A stretch of DNA of 64,000 nucleotides from Bacteroidales bacterium (lineage in GTDB: Bacteria > Bacteroidota > Bacteroidia > Bacteroidales > F082). Position numbers and translations under genes: made by a program. Positions 27,569 through 36,505 of the stretch are shown piece by piece. The notes under the pieces were generated by a model that was not told the DNA's origin, did no database searches, and saw nothing but the letters and a program-made list of their open reading frames with translations. The stretch covers positions 38,389 to 102,388 of the forward strand of contig JABFQW010000018.1 in the NCBI GenBank assembly GCA_013141455.1. The letters run 5' to 3'. Position 1 is the stretch's first letter. Each line of letters opens with the position of its first letter.

Positions 27569-27601
27569 AGCTCTTTTTCATTTACTCTTTAGCAACTGCT
27601 T

Positions 27602-30556
27602 ATGATGGTTTTAAATGATGTTTTCAGCTACCCTGATACCATACTGAAATTATTTTATTCAAGACTAAAAATCAACCCGATCAGGCTGATTTTTCTCTTC
27701 ACTGTATTTGTTCCCCTGTTCGTTTTTCCAGCGTCCGGTTCATTGAGCGGGACGGTAACAAGTAAAGCAACCGGTGAAACTATGCCGGGAGTAAACATAC
27801 ATTTACTCGGAACACAAATTGGAGCTTCAACCGATCTGGACGGAAAATATTCGATAAATTATATTCCCGAAGGAACCTACACGGTCGTTGCTGTTTTTAT
27901 TTCATACAAGCCTGATACCTTATATAATGTTTCAATTGTGAAGGGTAACGCGAAGATATTGGATATCGCGCTTGAAGATATTACCTATACCCTTGAAGGA
28001 GTAACGGTGGTGGCGCGAAGACAAACTGACACTGAAATTTCGATGATCAGCACCATCAAGCAAAGCAGCCTGATTATCAATGGAGTGAGTGCGATGCAAA
28101 TTTCAAGAAGTCAGGACAAGGATGCTTCGGAAGTAATTAAACGGGTTCCGGGTGTTACAATCATGGACGACCGGTTTGTTTATGTGCGTGGACTGGCCGA
28201 ACGATATAACTCAGTGTGGATTAATGGTACATCCAGTCCAAGTACAGAATCGGACCAGAGAGCATTCTCGTTTGATGTTATCCCCAGCAATATGATCGAC
28301 AACCTTTTAGTTTATAAAACACCGGCACCTGAATTGCCTTCTGATTTTGCCGGAGCGACGATTCAAATACATACAAAAAATGTAACAGAAGAGAATAGTT
28401 TCGAGGTTTCTTATCAGGCCGGACTTACCGGCGGATCAACATTTAAGGATTTTTACAAGTATAAGGGAGGGAAAACTGACTTTCTTGGATTCGATGATGG
28501 AACCCGCAAACTTCCTGCTAATGTACCTTCCACCGAAGAAATGATCGTGCTTCAGGATTTTAGAGATGGAACACCTCAGGAAGTTATTGATAGCAGAAAA
28601 GCAGAACTTACCGAAATAGCAAGGGCATTTAGCGAAACATCCACTGCACAAAAACAAACGGCTCCCATTGATAATAAATTATCGGTTGACTTTTCCTTTT
28701 TTAAGCCAATAAACAAAGTTAAAATAAGTAATATTACTTCATTCCATTATAAAATAGCATCGTTCACCGATCAAACGAATAGGGCGACTTACGAAGTTTA
28801 TGATACTATAAATGACACCAGCGTTTATGTCTATAACTTTACTGATGATGTTTATCGGAGAAGTATTCAGTGGGGAGGTTTGCACAATTGGTCATTTTCA
28901 ACCAGGAACTCCGTAATTGAGTTTCGTAACCTCTTTAATCAGGTTGGAACCACTAAAACAACGTTCAGGAATGGAATAGATTATTACAGAGATGCAAACA
29001 AAGTTCGGGCCTTCGAACTGGCTTATTCATCGCGTACTCTTTATTCGGGTCAGGTTAGTGGTGATCATAAATTGGCTGGCGATAAACTTACTGTTGGCTG
29101 GATTGTCGGATACAATTACGGTTCAAAAATGGAACCCGATAACAGACGAATTTATACCATCTCAACACGCATTTTCGGAGACAACGACGAATATGAATAT
29201 ACACCCTATAAACTTGACTATTCTACTACGGTAAATACTGAATCAAATGGTAGAATTTTCATTGAAACTAAAGAAAACATATACACTCTTAGTGCAAATG
29301 CGGAGTATAAACTATTGGCTGGCAGTTGGCAACCTTCAATAAAGACGGGGATTTATTATGAAAACAAAGGCAGGGATTTTAATTTAAGGACCTTCGGAAC
29401 TGCCGAAGCTGTCATTCAATCTAATTTCAATAACGGGATACTTTACCAACCATTGGATAGCGTTTATGCCGATACAAATTATAATTATATAAACGGAGTT
29501 AAACTCGAAGAAAGCACTTCTCCTGAATATTCGTACCAGGCTGGTTCGAAACTTCTTGCCGCTTATTTGGGACTAAAAATTCCAATCGCATCTGTTTTTT
29601 CGCTCTATGGAGGGATTAGGGTTGAGAAATTCGACCGTGTTTTAGGTGGATTTCAGTCAAAAGAATCCTCAGACCCTGATATAGTTCTTGACACCTTGAA
29701 TATTTACCCTTCCGCTATCCTGACTTACAATCTCACGAATAAAAGTATTTTCAGGCTATCGTATGGATCAACCGTCAACCGTCCGGAATACAGGGAGATC
29801 GCGCCGTATGCTTTTTACGATTTTGAACAGTCAGCTACTGTTTACGGTAACCCTGACCTGAAAGATAGTTATATTCAAAACATTGATTTAAGATATGAAT
29901 ACTATCCTACACCTGTCGATTTTATTACAATTGGTGCTTTTTACAAGAAATTTAAAGATCCTATCGAATTGAATCTGTTTCCGGCCTCTAACGGCTGGGA
30001 CTTCGTGGCAGTAAATTCAATCAGTGCTGAATTAAAAGGAATTGAATTGGAAATCAGAAAATCATTTTCAGCTTTAAATGGTGGCACTGGCTTCACAAAT
30101 TTCATTAAAAATATGGCAATCACATTCAATGGAGCCTATATTGACGGTGTTGTTACAAAAGACAACGATTATGTAAGAGATAAAAAACGTGCCTTATACG
30201 GGCAATCACCTTACATCCTTAATGTAGGTCTTTATTATCAGGATGATATGCGAGGCTGGTCAGGAAGTCTTCTTTATAACCTGATAGGTCCCCGTATTGT
30301 TATTGTTGGAACACCAAACATTCCAAATGTTTATGAATTATCGAGATCGTTACTTGACTTTACCATATCGAAGAAACTTGGAAATCATACAACATTAAAA
30401 CTTGGAGCTAAAAATTTACTTGATGCACCGGTTATTTACCGGCAAACTTTCAATGTCGTTCTCGAAGGTCAAACGAATGAAGTCGAAAGAAAGCAGGATA
30501 TCCGTAGTTATACACCCGGCCGGTCTTATTATTTAACAATCAGTTACAGATTTTAA
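27602..30556 (+). CDS. TonB-dependent outer-membrane receptor (second copy)
   Basis: This is a 984-aa paralogue of the receptor at 22577. It has a longer N-terminus with the signal segment near residues 28-46 (LIFLFTVFVPLFVFPASG), a carboxypeptidase-regulatory-like domain, and a plug with RDxxxSEV-type and FVYVRGLAERYNSV motifs. SSPSTESDQRAFSFDVIPSNMI and YKTPAPELPSDFAGATIQI follow, and the barrel ends in LTISYRF. It is followed after 15 nt by the AGSFNxW-repeat protein, so the two are probably co-transcribed. The pair may work as receptor and surface partner. The ligand is unknown. Confidence 0.85.
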   Translation: MMVLNDVFSYPDTILKLFYSRLKINPIRLIFLFTVFVPLFVFPASGSLSGTVTSKATGETMPGVNIHLLGTQIGASTDLDGKYSINYIPEGTYTVVAVFISYKPDTLYNVSIVKGNAKILDIALEDITYTLEGVTVVARRQTDTEISMISTIKQSSLIINGVSAMQISRSQDKDASEVIKRVPGVTIMDDRFVYVRGLAERYNSVWINGTSSPSTESDQRAFSFDVIPSNMIDNLLVYKTPAPELPSDFAGATIQIHTKNVTEENSFEVSYQAGLTGGSTFKDFYKYKGGKTDFLGFDDGTRKLPANVPSTEEMIVLQDFRDGTPQEVIDSRKAELTEIARAFSETSTAQKQTAPIDNKLSVDFSFFKPINKVKISNITSFHYKIASFTDQTNRATYEVYDTINDTSVYVYNFTDDVYRRSIQWGGLHNWSFSTRNSVIEFRNLFNQVGTTKTTFRNGIDYYRDANKVRAFELAYSSRTLYSGQVSGDHKLAGDKLTVGWIVGYNYGSKMEPDNRRIYTISTRIFGDNDEYEYTPYKLDYSTTVNTESNGRIFIETKENIYTLSANAEYKLLAGSWQPSIKTGIYYENKGRDFNLRTFGTAEAVIQSNFNNGILYQPLDSVYADTNYNYINGVKLEESTSPEYSYQAGSKLLAAYLGLKIPIASVFSLYGGIRVEKFDRVLGGFQSKESSDPDIVLDTLNIYPSAILTYNLTNKSIFRLSYGSTVNRPEYREIAPYAFYDFEQSATVYGNPDLKDSYIQNIDLRYEYYPTPVDFITIGAFYKKFKDPIELNLFPASNGWDFVAVNSISAELKGIELEIRKSFSALNGGTGFTNFIKNMAITFNGAYIDGVVTKDNDYVRDKKRALYGQSPYILNVGLYYQDDMRGWSGSLLYNLIGPRIVIVGTPNIPNVYELSRSLLDFTISKKLGNHTTLKLGAKNLLDAPVIYRQTFNVVLEGQTNEVERKQDIRSYTPGRSYYLTISYRF

Positions 30557-30571
30557 TAAAAACAAAAAATT

Positions 30572-33328
30572 ATGAAAAAAAAATTACTCATCAGTATCAT
30601 TTTGATGATGGTAGTGGGTTTAAGCGTGATTAAGGCTGATATCATTCTTCAAACCACGCATGTTACTTATACACCCGGAACCGAATTCACGATACCCATG
30701 CTTATCTATGGGGCAGGCGAGGAGGGAACACCCGTCAGTGCGATGAATATTATTTTTACATTCGATACTACTGCCGTGCAATTTCTGCAGTTTGTAAATT
30801 TTAATCCACTTGTTCCGCAGAACCAATGGTTTTTTTCGGGTAATAATATTACCGGAACTGTTGCTGCCAACTGGATAGAACCAAATCTTGGTGTTGTCGC
30901 GATTCCCGATGGAACGGCGGTATATTATGTAAAGTTTAAGGCCAAACCCGGCGTAAGTCCTTTTACATTTATTACACATGAGTTCCTCGATGAATTTTAT
31001 AACGACATTCCAACTATCACCCAAAATGGCTCCTATGCTTCCATACAACAGGTTCTTTTTCAGGTAAATATGCGCGATCAGGATGTTAGTCCCGACGGAG
31101 TTCATCTTGCAGGTTCTTTTAACGGATGGTCAGCCACAGCAACTCCCATGACAGTTGGTGAATCAACAACCTATTCGGTGACCCTGCCACTTATTTCTGA
31201 CAGCATATATTATTATCGGTTTGTAAATGGTAACAACGAATCTGGTTATGAAATTGTACCGGCCGAATGCGGCGTTCAGGCGGGTGATGTGTATAACCGC
31301 ATGATAAACAATCCGGGCGTTGATTCTACCCTTGCTGAGGTATGTTTTTCAAGTTGCAGTGCTTGTCCTCCTCAATCTGTGGTTACTTTCCAGGTGGATA
31401 TGCGCGATCAGGCGATAAGTCCTGATGGTGTGCATCTTGCCGGTTCATTCAATAACTGGTCTGTCACATCAACGCCGATGACACTTATTTCCGGAACGGT
31501 TTATTCTGTTGACCTGCCTTTGTTATCTGACAGTACATACACATATAAGTTCGTAAATGGTAATTCGGAAAGCGGTTATGAAACGGTCCCGGCTGAATGT
31601 GGCGTTCCTGATGGGAATAGCTACAACAGGCTGGTTCAGTTAACCCAAAATGATACTATAATCCCCATCGTGTGTTTTTCGTATTGCAGTACGTGTCCGC
31701 CACTTGCCCAGATCACCTTCCGTGTCGAAATGAACCTCGAATCAATTGACCCGGCAGGCGTGCACATTGCAGGATCATTTAACAACTGGAGTCCGTCGGA
31801 AACCTCATTGAATAACCTTGGCGGAGGTATCTATGGGATAACAATACCAGCCATTATCGGGAGTGAGGTCGAGTATCTGTTTGTAAACGGGAATACTTCG
31901 GGGGATTTTGAAATTGTGCCATCTGAATGTGGTGTTCCTGATGAGGAAGGAAATTTTAACCGGTTTATAGTAACACCGGACAATGACTCCACCTTGTCAG
32001 TGGTATGTTTCAGCCGTTGTTCGGTTTGCCCACCTACACATAATGTAACATTCAGAGTTGATATGGCTCAGCAGTCAATCAGCCCCGATGGCATCCATCT
32101 GGCCGGTTCATTCAATGATTTCGATCCTGTCTCGATACCCATGGTAAATCAGGGTAATGATGTTTTTTCAACCACGATTGAACTTGTTGAAGGCGAGATC
32201 ATCCTTTTTCGTTATGTGAATGGTGCAGATGCAATAGGTTTTGAAACGGTACCGGAAGCGTGTGGAACGGATGACGGAACCGGTAACTATTACCGTTCCT
32301 TCACTGTGATCGAATATGACCTGATTCTTGATGAAGTTTGCTTCAGCGAATGTGAAGATTGTGTTCAACCACCCGGACAAACCGATGTGACTTTCATGGT
32401 GGATATGAACCGGGAAACTGTTTCACCCGATGGAATTCACGTTGCCGGGACATTCAATAATTGGAATACCGAATCGAACCTGATGATTAATCAGGGGAAC
32501 AATATTTATTCAATCATGCTGACACTTAATGAAAATGATGTTCATCAATATCGGTTTGTAAACGGAAATACGACAGATGGTTATGAAACAGTTCCTGCAG
32601 AATGCGGATTTGAAGGTAATTCGGGTGGCCTCGAAAGACAAATTACCATACCTGTTCAGGATACCACGTATGAAAATGTTTGCTTTTCTTCCTGTTCAGC
32701 CTGTGTTGTTTACGAACTCACTGTACAGGTTGACATGATGCTTGAATTGATTGACCCGGCAGGTGTGCATTTGGCCGGTAACTTTAATGGCTGGAATGCT
32801 GACGCTACTGAAATGATTAGTTCGGGCTCATCAATTTATGAAGCTGTTCTGCAGATATATGAAGGTGACACATTGGTATATCGGTTTGTCAACGGAGCTC
32901 AGCAGGACGATATGGAAATTGTTCCGGGAGAATGTGGATGGATTTACAATGGTCAGGATTATGCCCGGATTGTAATTCCTTCGACTGATACGATTTTACC
33001 TGGCATCTGTTTTTCGAAGTGTGATTCGTGTACGGTTGGTATCGAAGAAATGGCTGAGGGAATGACCATTGGTGAATTATTCCCGAATCCGGCCGCTTCC
33101 TATGTAAATATTCCGGTCGAAAACTCCGATCCTATAGAATTTACGGTATTTGTAAATGATATAACCGGTAAAACCCTTCAGGCAAATGTATATACATTAC
33201 CGCAAGGTTATCATGATGTTAAATTAGATATCCAAAATTTTCCTGACGGTCTGTATTTTATTCATTATATCACCGAAGGTGAAAATACCTTTAAGCAATC
33301 AGCACATAAGCTACTGATTAGCAGATAA
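30572..33328 (+). CDS. T9SS surface protein: cohesin-like domain and six AGSFNxW (CBM48-like) repeats
   Basis: This 918-aa protein has a signal peptide (about 1-22). The cohesin-like domain (about 23-158) has the PGTEFTIPM start, the FDTTAVQFLQF strand and TAVYYVKFKAK. Six repeats of about 110 residues follow, beginning near 160, 271, 380, 491, 605 and 714. Each has [SD]P[DA]GVHLAGSFNxW, YRFVNGN, a conserved ECG and a closing VCFSxCxxC, so each repeat carries several cysteines. The AGSFNxW core resembles starch-binding E-set/CBM48 domains. The C-terminal about 85 residues (LFPNPAASYVNIPV to HKLLISR) are a T9SS sorting domain. It is co-transcribed with the second receptor. Binding of a glycan, glycan-phosphate or protein partner is possible; nothing catalytic was seen. 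Confidence 0.78.
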   Translation: MKKKLLISIILMMVVGLSVIKADIILQTTHVTYTPGTEFTIPMLIYGAGEEGTPVSAMNIIFTFDTTAVQFLQFVNFNPLVPQNQWFFSGNNITGTVAANWIEPNLGVVAIPDGTAVYYVKFKAKPGVSPFTFITHEFLDEFYNDIPTITQNGSYASIQQVLFQVNMRDQDVSPDGVHLAGSFNGWSATATPMTVGESTTYSVTLPLISDSIYYYRFVNGNNESGYEIVPAECGVQAGDVYNRMINNPGVDSTLAEVCFSSCSACPPQSVVTFQVDMRDQAISPDGVHLAGSFNNWSVTSTPMTLISGTVYSVDLPLLSDSTYTYKFVNGNSESGYETVPAECGVPDGNSYNRLVQLTQNDTIIPIVCFSYCSTCPPLAQITFRVEMNLESIDPAGVHIAGSFNNWSPSETSLNNLGGGIYGITIPAIIGSEVEYLFVNGNTSGDFEIVPSECGVPDEEGNFNRFIVTPDNDSTLSVVCFSRCSVCPPTHNVTFRVDMAQQSISPDGIHLAGSFNDFDPVSIPMVNQGNDVFSTTIELVEGEIILFRYVNGADAIGFETVPEACGTDDGTGNYYRSFTVIEYDLILDEVCFSECEDCVQPPGQTDVTFMVDMNRETVSPDGIHVAGTFNNWNTESNLMINQGNNIYSIMLTLNENDVHQYRFVNGNTTDGYETVPAECGFEGNSGGLERQITIPVQDTTYENVCFSSCSACVVYELTVQVDMMLELIDPAGVHLAGNFNGWNADATEMISSGSSIYEAVLQIYEGDTLVYRFVNGAQQDDMEIVPGECGWIYNGQDYARIVIPSTDTILPGICFSKCDSCTVGIEEMAEGMTIGELFPNPAASYVNIPVENSDPIEFTVFVNDITGKTLQANVYTLPQGYHDVKLDIQNFPDGLYFIHYITEGENTFKQSAHKLLISR

Positions 33329-33345
33329 TCACGATTTCATATTAA

Positions 33346-33412
33346 ATAAACATTATCAATACCTCACTTAAGTTTTTAGTAATATTCAGATAATATCCAC
33401 CTAATAATTTTG
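33346..33412 (+). promoter_or_regulatory. PHO-box-like array and -7 element of the dockerin-like protein operon
   Basis: Counting back in 11-bp steps from four bases before TAATTTTG (33405-33412) gives ATAATATCCAC, GTAATATTCAG, TTAAGTTTTTA, CAATACCTCAC and ATAAACATTAT (33400 back to 33346). Four of the five carry TAA at positions 2-4, and GTAATATTCAG nearly equals units at the pstS and 20.6-kb promoters. The start codon is at 33435. Confidence 0.6.
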
Positions 33413-33434
33413 CGAAACACAAAAAAACAATTCT

Positions 33435-36400
33435 ATGAAAAAATTTCTTCTTTCAATCGTTTTTGTATGGGCGCTTGTCTCCGTGAATGCACAAATTACC
33501 GATGCATTTTTTGAACACGTAACCTACAGCGGTGCATTTGGTTATACCGACTGGACTGCAGGATGGGCCAATTTTGACCCGCAAAATACCGTTTACCCGT
33601 CAACAACAACAACAATCCCGGCGGGTGATATTACCACAAATACCTCATGGTCGTCATCAGGATCACCGGTAAACAACGCTGCCTCTTTTGCTGATTCTTA
33701 CCTGGCAAATTCCTTTTTTGAGCCGGTAAGTTTCGTTGGCGCTTTCGGTCCTGTTGACTGGACTGCCGGCTGGTCGAATTTCGATCCTCAGAATAAGGTT
33801 TATTCAGTTCCAAATGTAACTGTTGCAGCCGGAAATATCTCAACGAACACTACCTGGACAGCAGGCAATACTTACCTGCTTAACGGATATGTGTATGTTA
33901 ACAGTGGTGTAACCTTAACTATCGAACCGGGGACAGTAATCCGTGGCGACAAAGCCAACAAAGGTGCCCTGATTATTGAGCGTGGTGGTAAATTGAATGC
34001 CATCGGTACATCTGCTTTACCCATTGTTTTCACATCGAATCAATCCATCGGAAGCCGCGATTATGGCGACTGGGGTGGTATCATCATCTGCGGCAAAGCC
34101 AAAAACAACCAGTCTAACGATGTTCTCATCGAGGGCGGTGTAAACGCATATTTTGGTGGTCAGGACGATGAAGACAATTCAGGTACTTTGAAATATGTAC
34201 GTATCGAATTCCCCGGTATCGCTTTCGCACCAAACAACGAAATCAATGGTCTTACCTTGGGCAGTGTTGGTTCAGGAACAACGATCGACTATGTACAGGT
34301 TTCTTATTCAGGCGATGATTCATTTGAATGGTTTGGCGGTACGGTTAACTGTAAGCACATCATTGCGCATCGCGGATGGGATGATGATTTTGATACTGAT
34401 TTTGGTTTTACGGGTATGATCCAGTTTGCTGTATCGCTGAGAGATCCAAATATTGCCGATGTTTCCGGATCAAATTCTTTTGAATCGGATAATGATGCAG
34501 TCGGATCAACTTTAACTCCCCGAACTAAACCGATTTTTTGCAATGTGAGTTCATTTGGGCCTAAAGCAACACCTTCAACCACGATTAATTCAAATTATAA
34601 AAGAGCAATGCATTTGCGTCGTAGCACACGAACCAGTGTGTTTAATTCAATTTTTGCAGGATGGAATACCGGTTTGTTTATAGATGGTAACAATTCACAG
34701 GCTGATGCTGATGGCGATGTATTACGCATAGAAAACACCTTTTTAACAGGCATGGCTACCGCCAGTTATGAATATACAACTGGTCAAACCTGGACCTCAG
34801 GTGGTGGACAGGCTGCTACCTATTTTCAGTTACCTGCCCGTAACAACAACTGGACACTTGGCAACAGCGATTTATTGATTACCAATCCTTTTACCCTGAC
34901 TGCCCCAAACTTTCTTCCTACGAAGAATGTTTACCTGCTCAATGGTTGGGTATATGTAAAAAGTGGAGCTGTATTGACTATTCAGCCAGGTACTTTAATC
35001 CGTGGTGACAAGGCCAACAAAGGCGCTATTATTGTTGAAAAAGGTGGTCAGCTGATTGCCAATGGAAATGCCAATGAACCTATCATATTTACCTCAAATC
35101 AGCCGGTAGGATCCCGCGCAGGTGGTGACTGGGGCGGTATTATCCTGTGCGGAAATGCAGTAATTAATGTTGCAGGCGGAAGCGCAACCATCGAAGGTGG
35201 TGTAGGTTCAACGTATGGTGGCTCGAATGATGCCGATAACAGTGGAAGTTTACAATTTGTACGCATCGAATTTCCTGGAATTGCATTCGTGGCAAACAGT
35301 GAAATCAATGGATTGACCATGGGTGGAGTAGGATCAGGAACAGCGATTGATTATATTCAGGTATCGTATAGTGGAGATGATTCATTTGAATGGTTTGGTG
35401 GCAAAGTGAATGCAAAGCACCTGATCGCCTTCAAGGGAATTGATGATGACTTTGATACCGATTTTGGCTATACCGGTAATATTCAATTCGCGGTTTCGTT
35501 ACGTGATCCTAATTTGGCCGATGTTTCGGGTTCCAATGGATTTGAATCGGATAACGATGCTGCCGGATCGACAAATACACCGGTCACCCATCCTACTTTT
35601 TCGAATGTCAGTATTTTTGGACCCCTTGCAACTTCAGGAACATCTATCAACGCCAATTACAAAAGAGCCATGCACCTTCGCAGGAATTCAGCTTGTTCGG
35701 TGTATAATTCATTGTTCGAAGGATTCCCATTTGGTTTATTCCTCGATGGTGCCTTAACACAGGCGAATGCAACAGCAAACACCCTTCAGATTGAAAACAC
35801 TTTCCTTTCGGGAATGACAACCACGTATGTTTCAAGCTTTGAGCAAACATATTTTGAAAACGTAAGTCGTAGCAATACAGCGTATGCAAACAACAGCAGT
35901 ATGCTGATCAGTGATCCGTTTAACCTGACTAATCCGAATTTCCTTCCATCCTCCATATCGCCGGTATTAACAGGTTCAAGGTGGGTGAAAACCATTCAGG
36001 GAAAAGTTGAATATGAAAATTCTGCAGCTACTGACTTAAACCTTCTAACGATAACCTGTAAGGATAATGCCGGCAATCTTATTTCACAGGCAACTACCAA
36101 TGCAACCGGCGATTATTCGTTGAAAGCTGTTGACGGAGTTTTTTCTTTGACCGTTGATTGCACCAAAACATGGGGTGGAGTAGCACTTAGCGATGTAATC
36201 AGATTGAGACAGGCACTTGCTCTTAGTCTTACTCTGACACCACTTCAGGTAATAGCAACCGATGTGAATGAATCGGCTACCAATACGTTACAGGATGTAA
36301 TTACGATCCGTCAGAAATTGGCTTTAACGAACCCTCCGGCATGGATAGCACCGAATTGGGTGTTTGAACCTGCTACCGTTAGTATTGCAACCGGTGATGG

Positions 36401-36473
36401 TGTAACCATAAAAAACATCAAAGGACTTTGTTCAGGAGATGCCAACGGATCCTATGTTCCGGTGGCCAAATAG
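33435..36473 (+). CDS. large secreted protein: two beta-helix-like domains and a C-terminal dockerin-like module
   Basis: This is a 1012-aa protein with a signal peptide ending VNAQ. Two short FFExVxxxGAFGxxDWTAGWxNFDPQN motifs come first. Then come two tandem copies (about 140-440 and 497-800) of the beta-helix-like domain also found in the 20.6-kb lipoprotein, with GTVIRGDKANKGA, DDSFEWFGG and FESDNDA. The C-terminal about 160 residues hold a small beta-sandwich (GKVEYENS) and a dockerin-like pair: CTKTWGGVALSDVIRLRQAL, then DVNESATNTLQDVITIRQ, then GDANGSYVP. There is no T9SS tail of the usual type A, so surface attachment may depend on the dockerin-like module. It leads an operon with the next two genes. 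Confidence 0.8.
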   Translation: MKKFLLSIVFVWALVSVNAQITDAFFEHVTYSGAFGYTDWTAGWANFDPQNTVYPSTTTTIPAGDITTNTSWSSSGSPVNNAASFADSYLANSFFEPVSFVGAFGPVDWTAGWSNFDPQNKVYSVPNVTVAAGNISTNTTWTAGNTYLLNGYVYVNSGVTLTIEPGTVIRGDKANKGALIIERGGKLNAIGTSALPIVFTSNQSIGSRDYGDWGGIIICGKAKNNQSNDVLIEGGVNAYFGGQDDEDNSGTLKYVRIEFPGIAFAPNNEINGLTLGSVGSGTTIDYVQVSYSGDDSFEWFGGTVNCKHIIAHRGWDDDFDTDFGFTGMIQFAVSLRDPNIADVSGSNSFESDNDAVGSTLTPRTKPIFCNVSSFGPKATPSTTINSNYKRAMHLRRSTRTSVFNSIFAGWNTGLFIDGNNSQADADGDVLRIENTFLTGMATASYEYTTGQTWTSGGGQAATYFQLPARNNNWTLGNSDLLITNPFTLTAPNFLPTKNVYLLNGWVYVKSGAVLTIQPGTLIRGDKANKGAIIVEKGGQLIANGNANEPIIFTSNQPVGSRAGGDWGGIILCGNAVINVAGGSATIEGGVGSTYGGSNDADNSGSLQFVRIEFPGIAFVANSEINGLTMGGVGSGTAIDYIQVSYSGDDSFEWFGGKVNAKHLIAFKGIDDDFDTDFGYTGNIQFAVSLRDPNLADVSGSNGFESDNDAAGSTNTPVTHPTFSNVSIFGPLATSGTSINANYKRAMHLRRNSACSVYNSLFEGFPFGLFLDGALTQANATANTLQIENTFLSGMTTTYVSSFEQTYFENVSRSNTAYANNSSMLISDPFNLTNPNFLPSSISPVLTGSRWVKTIQGKVEYENSAATDLNLLTITCKDNAGNLISQATTNATGDYSLKAVDGVFSLTVDCTKTWGGVALSDVIRLRQALALSLTLTPLQVIATDVNESATNTLQDVITIRQKLALTNPPAWIAPNWVFEPATVSIATGDGVTIKNIKGLCSGDANGSYVPVAK

Positions 36474-36505
36474 TAAAACATTAGAAATCAATAATAAAAT
36501 AAAAC

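Larger units (their letters stand above)
27064..27601. other. divergent intergenic region upstream of the second receptor
   Basis: These 538 bases contain no gene. They hold the minus-strand promoter candidate at 27136-27165, a small hairpin ACCGCT/AGCGGT followed by T residues at 27200-27245 with no gene upstream to terminate, and the array for the second receptor at 27491-27556. The rest is AT-rich and without visible structure. Confidence 0.55.
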
